DNA of 64,000 nt, from assembly GCF_901000735.1 (NCBI RefSeq), contig NC_081546.1, positions 17,545,220 through 17,609,219 of the forward strand, written 5' to 3'. This document shows, piece by piece, positions 1 through 11,625 of this stretch (position 1 is the first letter of the stretch; each line of letters starts with the position of its first letter). The notes below the pieces were generated by a model. That model was not told the origin of the DNA. It worked only from the letters and a program-made list of their open reading frames with translations, and did not search any database. Position numbers and translations under genes: made by a program. Origin of the DNA: Corylus avellana (taxonomy: Eukaryota > Streptophyta > Magnoliopsida > Fagales > Betulaceae).

Positions 1-451
1 AGAAAACAGATTACAAAGGCAAAGGAAAGAAAAAACAAAAATAAAAGAACAACTCAAAAACTCAACCACGAAAGACAACAAGCATCTCAGAGCTCTGAAA
101 GAAAACCAAGAAGGTGAAAGTCAATTGGAAATGCAGCTTTGAAGGTCATGGCCCATTATGATGGATAAAGCCATCAAAAGTATAAGAACCCTTGAAAACT
201 TAGATCTAGTATGGCATCCAAAGAAACCGAATAGACTATGAGATGACAACTTAGATCTAGTCTGGCTTCCAGGGAAATCGAACAAACGAAGAAGGAAAAT
301 AATAGCGAAAAGGGGATCTCCTATACAGACAAAGAGTCTGAAGTTCAAACAGTTCGGGTTAACTTGTATAGAACACAACACCACCACCCAACATAAAACA
401 TAGAAAAACCCATAAACCAGTAACTTCATCGTAGAACAAGGCGGAGGAAGG
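1..451. other. Left edge, no gene recognised
   Basis: AT-rich sequence with no supported coding region. It contains two imperfect direct repeats of about 50 bases around 200-285, both including the word AACTTAGATCTAGT. A 102-codon open frame on the minus strand (121-429) has no recognisable domain and is probably chance. The sequence is unique to copy A because copy B begins at an N run at the equivalent of base 452. Confidence 0.5.
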
Positions 452-1105
452 TGGTGAGCGGATGTTGTCTAGCGCATAAGGACCACACCCCGACGCGTGG
501 CTATCTGGGGATGAGGCAGAATGTGACAACGGTGAGAGTGGTGATATGGCATGTTGCAGGCTGGGCCTGGCGGAGAAAGGAAGATCTGATTTTGAAAAAC
601 CTAATCTTCAAAACATCGCAGAAAATTGGCTGGCGATGTGGTGGAGAAGACGATTGAGGACATAAGAACACGACTACTGTTTTAAGAGGATGTTGGATAA
701 ATCGTCAAAGATGATGGGTTGATCATCTAGAGAAAACTCTAGAGAGAAAGACCTAGAGAAAACTCTAGGCACATAAGAGTTCTATCTCGAAGAGAGAAAC
801 TCAACAAAAAGAAAAGCATAAGACACTAGAAGAGGGGAGGAGGAGGAGGGGGAAACCAGAAGGTTCCTCCTCCTCTAGCCCCGGCAGTATGGAAAAAAGC
901 GTTCTTTGAAGGAGAGAGAAGAGAGCTTCTTTAGGGTTTCTTTTTTTATGCAATTCTTATTCATAGGGTGTTTGAGTTCACTCTAGAAAGTGCTAATTCT
1001 AGAGTGACTATATGTGATTTAAAGTGTCCTTTAAGTTCGACTTGGTGGTTACAATTTTGTGACCTATGGATCAAATGATTTTGGACCAATATTGAATGTG
1101 CACAA
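452..1105. other. Unassigned sequence before Del/Tekay remnant
   Basis: A stretch of about 650 bases present in both copies. It has purine-rich blocks (830-860 is GGAGGAGG-like) and repeated AACTCTAG words. A 68-codon ORF (451-657) is retained in copy B, but only because the copies are almost identical. No domain was recognised. It could be the residue of another element fused to the gypsy remnant that begins at about 1100. Confidence 0.4.
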
Positions 1106-1568
1106 ATGAGGGAAGCTGATAATCGAAGACAACCATTGGAGTTTGAAGTGGGGGATCGTGTGTTCCTTAAGATCTCACCAATGAGGGGAGTGATGCGATT
1201 TGGAAAAAAATGGAAGCTCAACCCCGATTTATTGGACCCTTCAAAGTCACTTAGAGGGTGGGGAGATTGGCATACAGGGTTGCCTTACTCTAGATTTGGT
1301 AGGGACATATGCTGTTTTTCATGTCTCGATGTTGAGGAAGTACATTGCTAACCTAGACGTAGTGGTGAAGTACAAGCCATTGGAGATCCAAGAAGGACTG
1401 ACGTACACCGATGAGCCTATAAAGATCATGGATCGGAAGGAGCAAGTGCTACGTATCAAGACGATCCTCATCGTTAAGGTATTGTGGCCTAACTGTGGTG
1501 TCGATGAAGTATCATGGGAGGCGAAGCAGGACATGTGGAACCATTATCCGCATTTGTCTAATACTTGA
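1106..1568 (+). pseudogene. Del/Tekay gypsy integrase C-terminus and chromodomain
   Basis: Two overlapping frames join across a frameshift near 1200-1260. The first frame reads FEVGDRVFLKISPMRGVMRF, the conserved integrase C-terminal block of chromoviruses. The second reads VFHVSMLRKYIANLD and then IMDRKEQVLRIKTILIVKVL, the run into the chromodomain, and ends PHLSNT-stop. The wording and order match the Del/Tekay clade of Ty3/gypsy. Everything upstream (gag, protease, RT, RNase H, integrase core) is missing, so this is only the 3' end of pol. The frameshift makes it non-functional. A polypurine tract and LTR follow. Confidence 0.85.
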
Positions 1569-2002
1569 AATGTGTATGTCTCTTTTTTCAAGATTATACT
1601 TGGATAATATATCTATTCCTATTTTGGTTATGGAATGGTCAATTAAGAAAGAGTTTGCTTTCCTCTACAGGGTTATGGCATATATACCCGTCGATCCGAA
1701 TTGCATGTGGAACTACTTATTCTATATGTTAATCGACTTGGGAGTCGAGATTGATGAGGATTGGTATAGTGTGGTCAACATCGAGTACAATGCTTTGGAC
1801 GACTTACGAGGCAACTTTTCAAGGTTATTTGAGGATGAAGTAGTGTTAGTTGATGAATGGGAGGAGATAGCTCAAGAGCCTACAGAGCACGATACTGACG
1901 ATACTACAGATGAGAGGTAAACATTTCACCCCTTTCAAGTACTATTCTTTAGGTATTTTATCTTGAAATTTCGATAATGCAATTTTTAGAAGGAGGGGAG
2001 AA
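1569..2002 (+). other. 3' untranslated spacer of Del element with polypurine tract
   Basis: The sequence between the pol stop codon and the LTR. An open frame (1495-1920) overlaps it and ends in an acidic tail, but it has no domain that I recognise. At 1989-2002 lies a purine-rich tract (GAAGGAGGGGAGAA) directly before the TG that opens the LTR. This is where the plus-strand primer of reverse transcription is expected. Confidence 0.65.
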
Positions 2003-2010
2003 TGAAGTGA

Positions 2011-2740
2011 CCCAAATAATTAACCAGGCTTAGATAGCTTAGTTAGGGGATTAATTGGACTTTTGGGTCACTAGGAATAGATGGAATGGAATTTTGAGAA
2101 TTTTAAACTCTTGGGCCCAACGCTCGTGTGGGGACCACGAGAGCGCTCGCCTGCAAATAGTACACAAGCGCTTGTGTAGGGACTAGCTCGAGCGTACGTT
2201 GACTTTTGGTTAACCATTGGATATTTCCGGAGCATACGAGTGCAACCATAAAACCGCTGGGTAAATAGTACGGGAATGCTCGGCACTATAGTACCAAGCG
2301 CTCGTTGCACTACAGGTTTGCTCCTGCAGAGCCCTCAACTTTTTTTCCCTATAAATATGTATTGATCCAAATAATTAACCAAGTTTAAGTAGCTTAGTTA
2401 GAAGGTTAATTTGGGTTTTGGGTCACTTGGACTAGTTGGAAGGGCAGTTTGAAAATTTTAGACTTTCTGATCGGACGTATGCATAGGGGACCATGCCGAT
2501 GTATGCTTGCAAATAGTACACGAACGTACGCATGGGGGACCACATGGACGTACACATGGGGGACCACCTAGACGTACGTTGACTTTTGGTTGACCACTAG
2601 TTAATGTTCTTACGTTTAATGTAGCCTTTGATCCGTTGGGTAAATAGTAAGCAGACGTACACCCCTATAGTACCGTACGTACGCTGCTTTTCAAAACAAC
2701 TTTGCAGTGCTCACAACCTTTTCCCACCTATAAATACCTG
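2011..2740 (+). repeat. Tandemly duplicated U3 unit with two TATA boxes
   Basis: Two diverged units of about 350-380 bases lie head to tail (about 2011-2362 and 2365-2740). Both open with CCAAATAATTAACCA and contain GACTTTTGG, TTGGGTAAATAGTA and CTATAGTACC. Both end in a TATA-like box (CTATAAATATG at about 2349, CTATAAATACC at about 2728). Unit 1 is filled with CGCTCG/GAGCG words and unit 2 with CGTACG words at corresponding places. It looks like a duplicated promoter whose short CpG words were replaced wholesale. Confidence 0.8.
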
Positions 2741-3427
2741 ATCCCTACATGCCCATTTACTCTCCATTTTTCGCCCATGAGCCCTTTGGAACCCCTATGT
2801 GAGTGTTTTGTGAGTGTGGTGAGTTCTTGGAGAAGAAAAGGTAATTCTTGGAGGTTTTGTTTCAAGAAGGTAACTTTCTATGCTTAAGCTTTCTCTTTAG
2901 TTGTTATATTGCATTTCTAGACTAGCTTAGTTGTTGGTTTGAGCTTTTAGCTAGGTTATGCCTTTAATCTTTGTTTGAGTTGGTTCAGCCTTTCATCTTT
3001 GTGGAACGTATTTTCTTATGCATGGAGGCATTGTGTTGAGATAGGAAGGTCCTAGAAATCTTTTGGGTAGCTTTAGAACCAGTTTGGGAGGCTAGGATAA
3101 CGTTTGAAACAAATGAGGTTCTACCTGAACCTTCTGGGCGGACGTACGACCTTGAGCCCGGATGTACGACCCAAAGCATTCCAAGGAACACCACTTTGAC
3201 CAGTCGTCTAATAGCCTCTGTTTTCATATTCTAAGTTTATTTTAGTTAGATTTAGAACTAATGATAGGTCTTTTATCTGTATTCGAGGTTATGGAACCTC
3301 AAGGAGATTTAATGGAGGAGCCTTACGACCCGGGTGAGTACAAACTTACATGGATACTTGTTACTTTTCCAGCATTGCATGGCTGTTATATATATATATA
3401 TCAAACATGCATATTTTGCAACTCTCA

Positions 3428-5815
3428 TGATAAGCGCCAAATGTTGCACATTTAAGTCCCTTAACTCGCATATGTTAGTTCCTTAGCATTGCTATTTATT
3501 TGATTTTGTGTTGTTTTATTGTTTTCAGATTTTAAATAAAGATGCAATTAATTCCATATATTTTGGGCTTAAATGCACACTTTAAGAAGACCTAAAAGAT
3601 ATGATTAAGCTTAACCAATCATAATAGATGACCTATATGATGTGGTTAAGTTTAATAAAATAAAGGAAATGATTAAATCGAAATTTCTCTAATTGGAGTC
3701 AAAATCGGATTGGATTCAAATTTGGATAACACTCGATACATGGGTCAATTAGAAAGCTTAAGGGAACTAAGCATTACATAGCAAGTTAAAAATAAAATAA
3801 AATAAAATAAAATTGTATGCCTTGGTTGTTTCATCTGATAAGAAGTCCAATAAATTCTGAGATGTTGATTCATTTATATTGGAACTATTTTGAAGCCTCA
3901 TGATTGCATGTTAGTTCACTTTGCACTAATTGAAGCTTGTTGTATCTCAATTTGCCATGGTACGTGATTTGACTTGTGAATTCCTTGAAATTTTGAAGAT
4001 GAAGTTTATAATTTTAAGTTTGCTAATGAATGAGAACCATTATTTTTGTGATACTTTATTATTTTGAATAACATAATGATGACAATGTTTGTGCGTATCA
4101 TTCCTAGAAAACCCTTTCGAGACTTCACTCGTCCTCTAGGAAATGCTTAAGGGTTTAAAAGGCTTGTTCCATACACTAAATGCAATCGTACATCCCACGA
4201 AAGATAGATTTATCTTTTTGTTTTTTTTTTTTTTCAGTTTATTTTCTATTTTGTATTGCTAAGGGACTAGCAATATGTAAGTTTGAGGGTTTGATAAGCG
4301 CCAAATGTTGCACATTTAATCCCCTTTAACTCGCATATGTTAATTCCTTAGCATTGTTATTTATTTGATTTTGTGTTGTTTTATTGTTCTCAGGTTTTAA
4401 ATAAATATGCAATTAATTCTATTGATTTTGGGCTTAAAAGCATACTTTGAGAAGACCTAGAAGATATGATTAAGCTTAAACAATCATAATAGATGACCTA
4501 TATGATGTGGTTAAGTTTAATCAAATAAAGGAAATGATTAAATCAAAATTTCTCTTATTGGAGTCAAAATCGGATTGGATTCAAATTTGCATTCTGCATA
4601 TGTCTTAGTATTTTGATTATAACTATCTGCTCAAGTATCGGATTGAGGTTATTCTAGTGGCAGTAGAAAGATAGATCAAAATACTACAAATCATTGTGAA
4701 ATAGGATTTTCCTAATTCGAATGTTTGTTATGCTCAAATTGTCCTGAAATAAAAGAACGCAAATTTGGACGAATCCTATTCCGATTTGAACTAGGATTGC
4801 TTCCTAATTTGACTAGGAGATTGAATTACGGGTTTATGGGGTTTTCTAGGGTTTCTAGGACTTGTTGGCTCCCTATAAATAGGCCTCTAACTATTGTAAA
4901 TAGACACACCACTTCTAGGGCAAAAATCACCAAATAGTCATTGGAGCTTAGCGGAGTCATAAGCGGTTAAACCCCTTTGTGGGGTGTTGATGTAACCCTA
5001 TCTAAGCGCAATGGTTTGATTTTATTTAATTTCTAGATTTTCAGTTTATGCATGTTGATTGTATAACTATGAAAATTGCTACCTTTTGATCATGTTCTTA
5101 ATTATTAAATGCAATTGTTCTTAAATTCCAAAATCAATATTTGTGAAATTCTTCTCTTATCTTAGAAAGTATTTTACTTTTTTTGATCTCAAATCATTCT
5201 TGTTTTTTGTGATTATGAGGATGATGGTTATATAATGGGTTTAATTGACATGTGATTAATAGGATTTGATAGGCCATGCCTAGGGAAGACAGATTGTACT
5301 TTACCCTAGTTTAGTGTAATTTAGGTAGACAATCTATGCCAACCGAAGATGGGTTACACTTATTCATTAATTATATGTATTATATTAAAGAATTTGATAG
5401 GCCATACCTAGGGAAGACGGGTCGTATCGCATCTTAGTGGTTATGTGGACAATCCATGCCAATTGAAGATGGATTATACTTATTCTTTAATAAGGTAGTT
5501 TTTTGTTTATTTATAACATGTATATAATGAATTTCTGGATTAAATCTAATTAACCATTGTTGTGCAGATAGAGGTGAAGTCAATACCTTACACTCTTTTT
5601 TATATTTAATTCTCTTTTAATTTCATGCACATTAATTACAACCCAAATCAATCATCTTTTTAATCAAATTAATTTTGATATTTTGAATTTGATAACAAAA
5701 TCCCTGCGGTCTTTGATGTTCGACACCCTCAATATAGCTCTATCCTACAGGATTCGTACTATTGCAAGTGATTTATTATTATTGATATATTTTGGTATAC
5801 AAAACGACCACATCA
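3428..5815 (+). mobile_element. Deletion-derivative LTR element nested in Del LTR, TSD TCTCA
   Basis: The element begins TGATAAGCGCC at 3428 and ends CCACATCA at 5815. It is flanked by the exact 5-bp duplication TCTCA at 3423-3427 and 5816-5820. The 5' LTR is cut to about 300 bases (3428-3727), then about 560 bases of internal 3' sequence follow. That internal part ends in GACTAGCAATATGTAAG plus a G-rich primer-like stretch before a complete 3' LTR (4292-5815). No gag or pol remains. The form is that of an Athila-like or non-autonomous LTR element with a large internal deletion. Confidence 0.88.
4292..5815 (+). repeat. Complete 3' LTR of the nested element
   Basis: A 1524-base LTR, TG...CA. 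Its first 300 bases repeat the truncated 5' LTR at 3428-3727. A TATA box (CCCTATAAATAGG) lies at about 4871-4883. The end region GGATTCGTACTATTGCAAG resembles the end of the solo LTR at 59225-60614, which belongs to a related family. At the place where relatives carry CpG-rich word repeats, this family has none. Confidence 0.85.
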
Positions 5816-6108
5816 TCTCATGAAATACATTTTGGATTGCTGTGAACTCTCTTTTGTGAAAACGTATATTGATTGACAAGATAATGATGAGACTTGTAAA
5901 ATTATGCATGAAAAATACGGATAAGATTAATTGCATTGTATGACATGGTACATCGGTACGTGTGGGATAACGACCATGAGCTTATTATATAGGTTAACTT
6001 TATAATCAAGTGTGTGTGTGTGGGCCTTGGCTTTAGTGGTTTCCGTGACCAGCGCAGCCATTGCCAAATGGTTGGTCATTACATGACGTACACCACAAGT
6101 AGTGTGGG

Positions 6109-7503
6109 TGATAAGTGCTAGAATATTCATATTTTCAGCCCTTAACTTGCATGTTTTAATCCTTTAGTTTTGGTTAATTAGGCCATTTTACTTCCTTTTT
6201 GTATTTTCTTTGTTTTATAGGCTTTTGGAAGAAAATAAAGCGTTTCTGAAAAAATTCCAAGCTTAAAGGGCAAATTGGGAAGATCTAGAAGATATGGTTA
6301 AGCTTAACCAATCATGGTTAAAGTTTAATCAAATAAAGAAAAAGATTAATTCGGAATTTCTCAATTTGAAGTCAAATCGGATTGGATGCAAAATTGGATT
6401 CTGAATATGTCTCGGTATTTTGGCCATAACTTTCAGCTCAGATATCCGATTGAGGTGATTCAAGCGGCATTGGAAAGATAACTCAAACTTATACAATTCA
6501 TTGTGAAATAGTATTTTCCCAATTCGGAGTGCCGCAAGGCCAAAATCACGCCGCAAGATAGGACCGCAATTCTGGGCGAATCCTATTCCGATTTGGGCTT
6601 AGGTTTTCTTTAACCTAATTGGGCTTGGACTTAAATCTCCGAAATTCCTAGGATTACTAGGGCTTCTAGGACTCTTCTAAGCCCTATAAATAGACCTCTA
6701 AGCCTCACAATTGAGGGGATCAGACGAAGACGTGCCGGGGGCGCCGTTCTTGGTCGCTTTCCGTGTTTTCTGGGTTTTTGTAGCTTGGAACTCGAATTCT
6801 TTTGTAAGTTTTTAATTTTAATGAAGTAATTTAGTTTCTTTATGATTTCTTTTGTCATGAGAGGCTAATTCTTCAACTAAGGTTGAAGATGAAGCCTCAC
6901 CATTGATTAGTTTTATATTTTTATGTTTCGTTCGTACAAATCCGTCGTTTAATGTAATGTATGTTCGTTTCAGTTCAATTGTGTGACAAAATTGTGATTG
7001 ATTGTTGTTTATAAATCGTGAAAATGTTGGATATTCGTTGTGTTTCATCCAACGGATACATCGAATGATTTGATTGAGACTTATATCCATTGTGATTTAC
7101 GGATACAATGGATGATTTGATCTCAATTGGATATTCGTTGTGATTTGTAATAGAGATGGATTCATCGAATGATTCAATTGGTTTATAAAAAAACAATAGA
7201 ACATATATATAGGGTTTAATTGTTTGTCGGATGCATGAATGAAAACATAAGAATGTATGCTTTGATTTGGTGAGGTGAATTCTAAAACCTTAGTCGTTTA
7301 TCTTTTGATTATTTTTATTTTATTTAGTTTATGTTAGTTTATTTTCAAAATCAAAATCATTCGGAACTAGGTTAAGATATAATTTATTTAGATAGAAATT
7401 AAATTTCACAAACACAATTCCCTGTGGATCGACCTCGCACTTGCACACACACTATATTGCACACGACTCATGCGCTTGCGAGTACAATTAAATTTGTACA
7501 TCA
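6109..7503 (+). mobile_element. Solo LTR nested in Del LTR, TSD GTGGG
   Basis: A 1395-base LTR that starts TGATAAGTGC, ends TTTGTACATCA and has no internal region. It is flanked by GTGGG at 6104-6108 and 7504-7508, a perfect 5-bp target-site duplication. A TATA box (CCCTATAAATAG) is at about 6682-6693, preceded by GCCGCAAG words near 6530-6570. The 3' region contains CCCTGTGGATCGACCTCGCA, typical of sequence near the U5 end of Athila/Tat-type LTRs. Copy B keeps all but the last 11 or so bases. Confidence 0.9.
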
Positions 7504-7508
7504 GTGGG

Positions 7509-8470
7509 TCACCCGAGGTCGGACTCGGTTGGGTTACTAGTGGTGGACGGTAGCATACAATGGTTGGGGCACCGGCATTGTATTATTGGTCATTCGGGAC
7601 AACGCCAACCCTGCTGAGAATGGTTAATATCTCAGGTAGACCATACTGTTGAACTATGGTATGATTTTCATATTACCGTATATATTATATCTATATTGCA
7701 TTCTTGATAAAATGTCACCTCATAATGCTGCGTGTATTTGATAAACAACTGAGTTCACCATTTAATGATGGGTATGTCATGTGCATTTATACTCACTAAG
7801 TCGTCGGGCTTACCCTTTTATTCTTTCTCTTTTTTTTTCTCCATATGTACATCTGTGCGTTATAGATAGTTTAGAAGAAGATGGATATTGCAGAGCATCT
7901 GGTTATCGTGGAGGATTCGATTTGAGAGTTGCTTGTGGACTTATTGCGAGATTAGGCGGGGGCTCATGGTAACTAGTACTTAAAATGGTTGAGGTACTAG
8001 TAGTGTGGGCCACTCAAGGTCGGACTCAGTCAGGCTGCTAGTGTTATGGATGGTAGCTTAAAATGGTTGAGGTACCGCCATTGTATTACAGGTCCCTCGG
8101 GACAGCGCTAACCTTGTTGAGAAGGGGTAATATCTCGGGTAGACCATACAGTTGAACTATCACTAATTCACATGATTATAACATGTATTATACCTATATT
8201 GCATTCATGTGTAATTTTCATACTTAAAATGTTGTATATTTTACCAAATGGAGTTCATCACTAAGTAGCATGGGTATTATGTGCATTTACTCACTAAGTC
8301 TTTAGACTTACCCCTTTATTTTCCCCCCTCCATTATGTATAATTGCGCAGTTTAGCTAGCATAGAGGAAGATGCCTTTGGACAACATAATAGTGGTGGCC
8401 TAGGATCTGATCTAGGTCATTTTTTAGGATATGGACCCGGTCTGGCTTAAGTCCATGTTAGACGATGGAG
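7509..8470 (+). repeat. Tandem duplication in the 3' part of the Del LTR
   Basis: Two diverged units of about 460-490 bases (7504-8000 and 8005-8470) share GGTCGGACTC, TGTATTA, ATCTC-GGTAGACCATAC and ACTCACTAAGTC. Together with the duplicated U3 they suggest that the LTR grew by internal tandem duplication. Copy B lacks this region because it falls inside its deletion. Confidence 0.75.
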
Positions 8471-8642
8471 GAACCCCACGGGCAAATATGATAGAGATAG
8501 TGATCATACTAACATTACTTAAACTTAGACGTTAATTTTGTGATCTTATGTTCAGACAATTATCTTGGTTTATAATATATTGATGATCAGTCTGTTGACC
8601 AGCACATTTGAGGATCTATCTATGTTATGATGTTTTATCTTT

Positions 8643-8742
8643 NNNNNNNNNNNNNNNNNNNNNNNNNNNNNNNNNNNNNNNNNNNNNNNNNNNNNNNNNN
8701 NNNNNNNNNNNNNNNNNNNNNNNNNNNNNNNNNNNNNNNNNN
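8643..8742. other. Assembly gap (100 N)
   Basis: Exactly 100 N, a conventional unknown-size scaffold gap. The left side is Del LTR and the right side is Tat gag, so the real junction is unknown. The order of the two sides is supported independently: the deletion in copy B joins sequence from the left contig to sequence from the right contig. Confidence 0.99.
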
Positions 8743-8820
8743 GAAATAGTAAGAGCCTAAGCCGAACAATCCCAGCAACTCCCAGAGAGGAAGAGAGAAG
8801 GCAGACAGCCCGAGAATAGT

Positions 8821-9144
8821 TTGCGGCCTCAAAAAGCAGACAATCTGTTCAAAACATATCCAGCATGCGTACCGCCTTCACGTTTCCAACGCGGCCCACT
8901 GGAACCTCCACCTCCACCTCCAGTACCAGGTATGGCAACTAACTTGTTAATGCAGGTAAGGAATCACCCGGGATTTCATTGGCCAAATCCCATACGGTTG
9001 CCTTCAGAAGCCAGAAAAACAAAAAAGTACTACGAATATTATCGAGACGTTGGACACAACAAAGAAGACTGCTACCAGTTGAAGAGGCTGATTGATAGGC
9101 TATTCCAGAACATGAGAGAACGGAATGAACATCCTAACACATGA
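8821..9144 (+). pseudogene. Tat gag C-terminal fragment
   Basis: The open frame contains FHWPNPIRLPSEARKT and then DVGHNKEDCYQLKRLIDRLF, which is the C-terminal gag region of Tat elements with a degenerate zinc-knuckle-like HxxxxC block. A proline run (PPPPPPVPG) lies before it. The stop at 9142-9144 is followed in other frames by NPPEEQP-like text that would link to the protease. The start lies in the gap, so the true length is unknown. It is partial and decayed. Confidence 0.75.
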
Positions 9145-9389
9145 CAACCTCCAAATCTGAGGACGAACCCTCCAGAAGAACAACCTGCCCAGCTCGTTCC
9201 AAGAGGAGAGATCAGAACAATTTTTAGGGGATTCGCAAGAGGTGGCCCCACGAATGCCATGAGAAAGGCGTACACCCGGCGGTTCCGAGCAATGGAAGTA
9301 TACATTATAGACCGCCCTGCTAAAGCCCCGAGGCTTCACCAACCATAGCAGACATCTGACATTACTTTTATTGAAGAAGATGCACGTGA

Positions 9390-10660
9390 AGTACAACACC
9401 CTCATGATTATCCGTTGGTCTGGCCAACTTTACCATCCACTGGGTATTGATTAACAATGGCAGTTCTGCAGACATACTATACGCCCCAGCATACGATCTG
9501 ATGCAATTTGGTAGGGAGAAACTTCCACTGATAACTTCCCCCTGATTGGCTTTGCCAGGGACAGAGTCCACCCAGTGGGAACCATTGACCTTCCTGTCAC
9601 AGCAGGTACGCCCCCATGTTAAACCATTGTTATGGTTTAATTTTTATTAGTAAATTGCCCTTCAGCCTACAATGCTATCTTGGGAAGGACCACTCTCAAC
9701 AAAATGAAGGCGATCCCATCCACCTACCACTTAAAAATGAAGTTCCCGACGGAAGGTGGGATAGGGGAAGTCAGAGGTGACCAGCAGTCCGCTCGGAGAT
9801 GCTACATGACATCGTTGAAAGACCCACAAGCCAAAGCAACTATGGTGATCGATATTGTGGACACACGAAACGAACAGAAGTTGCTGCAAGCGAAACAAGC
9901 GGAATCACTTTCCCCAGTCCAGATCGACAATAACATCGATCATGTAGTTCAGATTGGCCAACACTTACTCGGAGAATGCCGTGAGAAGCTCATCCAAATT
10001 CTCAAGAAGCATAGAAAGGTCTTTGCATGGACTCACAACGATATGCCTGGCATCAACATTGAAGTAGATCCCAATGTCAAACCAGTAATCTAGAAGCGAA
10101 GAAGTTTTGCCCCTGAGCGCAACATGGCCATTGCTGAAGAAGTAAAGAAGCTCTTGGCAGCGGGATTCATCAGAAAAATCGACTACCCCAACTGGATCTC
10201 TAATGTTGTAATGGTGAAGAAGGCAAATGGTAAGTGGCGTATATGTGTCGATTTTACAAATCTCAACCAAGCATGTCCCAAAGACAGTTTTTTGTTGCCT
10301 CGAATCGATCTCTTGGTGGACTCCACCTTTGGCCACGAGCTGTTAAGCTTCATGGATGCCTTCTCTAGTTACAACCAAATCAAGATGGACCCAGCGGACC
10401 AGGAGAAAAAGGCCTTCATCACCGACAGAGGACTTTACTACTACACCACTATGCCCTTTGGATTGAAGAACGCCGGGTCACATAACTAGAGGTTAGTAAA
10501 TTCCATGTTTAAAAAGCAAATAGGACATAATGTTGAAGTTTATGTTGACGATATGTTGGTGAAAAGCCATTATGCTAGTGACCATGTAATTGATTTAGAA
10601 GAAGCCATTGAAGTCTTAGAAGAACATAACATGAAAGTTAACCCTCTAAATGTGCCTTTG
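9390..10660 (+). pseudogene. Tat protease and reverse transcriptase, inactivated
   Basis: Protease region (about 9420-9625): the active-site block reads VLINNGSSADILY, where the family has Asp before NGSS, so the catalytic aspartate is replaced by Asn. A frameshift follows before [30 protein letters not shown] marks the protease-RT linker. RT region: a stop at about 10092, then KKLLAAGFIRKIDYPNWISN, WRICVDFTNLNQACPKDSF, TTMPFGLKNAG and VEVYVDDMLVKSHY, so the RT DD motif is preserved. Further stops or frameshifts occur near 10487 and 10660. Confidence 0.85.
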
Positions 10661-10662
10661 GA

Positions 10663-11625
10663 GTGTCGTTTGGGAAATTTTTGAGATTCATGGTATCTCA
10701 ACGTGGCATCAAAGCAAACCCAGAAAAGATTAAAGCCCTTATTGACATGCAGCCACCCCGTAGTACTAAGGAATTGCAGCGTCTCACGGGACGGCTGGTA
10801 GCACTCAATAGATTCATAGCCCGATCCACAAACAGAAGTACTGCAGAAGTCATTTGAGTGGAACGATGAATGCGAGGTAGCGTTCAAGAACCTTAAGGAG
10901 TACTTAGCTTCACCACCACTCCTTAGTAGAGCTGAACCCGGAGAACCACTCTATGTTTATCTGGCCTCCACCGCCACCACTGTTAGTTCTGTTCTTATCA
11001 GGGAAGATAAAAAACTACAAAGACCAGTCTACTGCACCAGTCGCATACCACAAGGGGCAGAAACCAGATATCCAAGAATCGAGAAGTTGGCATTCGCCCT
11101 GATCACCTCTGCCAGACGGCTCCGACCTTATTACCAAGCTCATCCCATCAAGGTACTTACTACTCACCCATTTAAGAAGTCCCTCCACAAGCCAAACACC
11201 TCGAGCCACCTAGTACAATGTTCATCAAGCTAGGCGAGTTCGACATTGAGTACCTCCCAAGAACTGTGATAAAGGCATAGGCAGTTGCGAGGATCCTGGG
11301 ACAGTTCACTGAAGAAATTGAAGAATCGAATGAAGATAGTTCAGAGCCCATCTGGTTTATTGAGGTTGATGGGTCATCATCCTCGGAAAGCAGTGGAGCT
11401 GGAATTATTATTAAAACACCCGATGGGGTCACCATTTAGCACGCGGTCCGGTTCAAATTCCAAGCAACTAATAACGAAGCAGAGTATGAGGCACTCATTG
11501 CTGGACTCCATCTGGCAAAGCAACTGGGAGCCAACCGAGTAAGTGTACAGAACGACTCTCAATTGGTGGTAGGTCAATTAATAGGCGAGTATGAAGCCAA
11601 AGGAGACAAGATTAAACTGTACTTA
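10663..11625 (+). pseudogene. Tat dual RNase H region, truncated
   Basis: The RT thumb/connection reads RGIKANPEKIKALIDMQPPR and continues into GRLVALNRFIARSTN. The first RNase H follows with EPLYVYLASTATTVSSVLI and SRIPQGAETRYPRIEKLAFA, which is the degenerate RNase H of gypsy elements. A second, archaeal-type RNase H begins at about 11330. It reads WFIEVDGSSSSESSGAGI and then ATNNEAEYEALIAGLHLAKQ and NDSQLVVGQLIGEYEAKGDK, with candidate catalytic D, E and D. It is cut off at 11625 by a minus-strand LTR, so integrase is lost. Stops occur near 10857, 11230 and 11439. Confidence 0.85.

Larger units (their letters stand above)
2003..8642 (+). mobile_element. Del/Tekay 3' LTR, interrupted by two nested insertions and a gap
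   Basis: The LTR starts TGAAGTGACCC just after the polypurine tract and runs as 2003-3427, 5821-6108 and 7509-8642 around two nested insertions, then enters the N run. Without the insertions at least 2.8 kb of LTR is visible. The 3' part contains ACTCACTAAGTC followed by GGCTTACCC or GACTTACCC, a landmark of plant Del-type LTRs. Its 3' border is not visible. It is unusually long because both its left and right portions carry internal tandem duplications. Copy B keeps only the left part. Confidence 0.7.

Noticed and set aside
451..657. 68-codon ORF conserved in both copies (also at 21114-21317)
   Set aside because: The two copies are almost identical everywhere, so conservation carries no information. 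No domain recognised.
8635..8832. 65-codon minus-strand ORF with a run of X
   Set aside because: Made of gap Ns.
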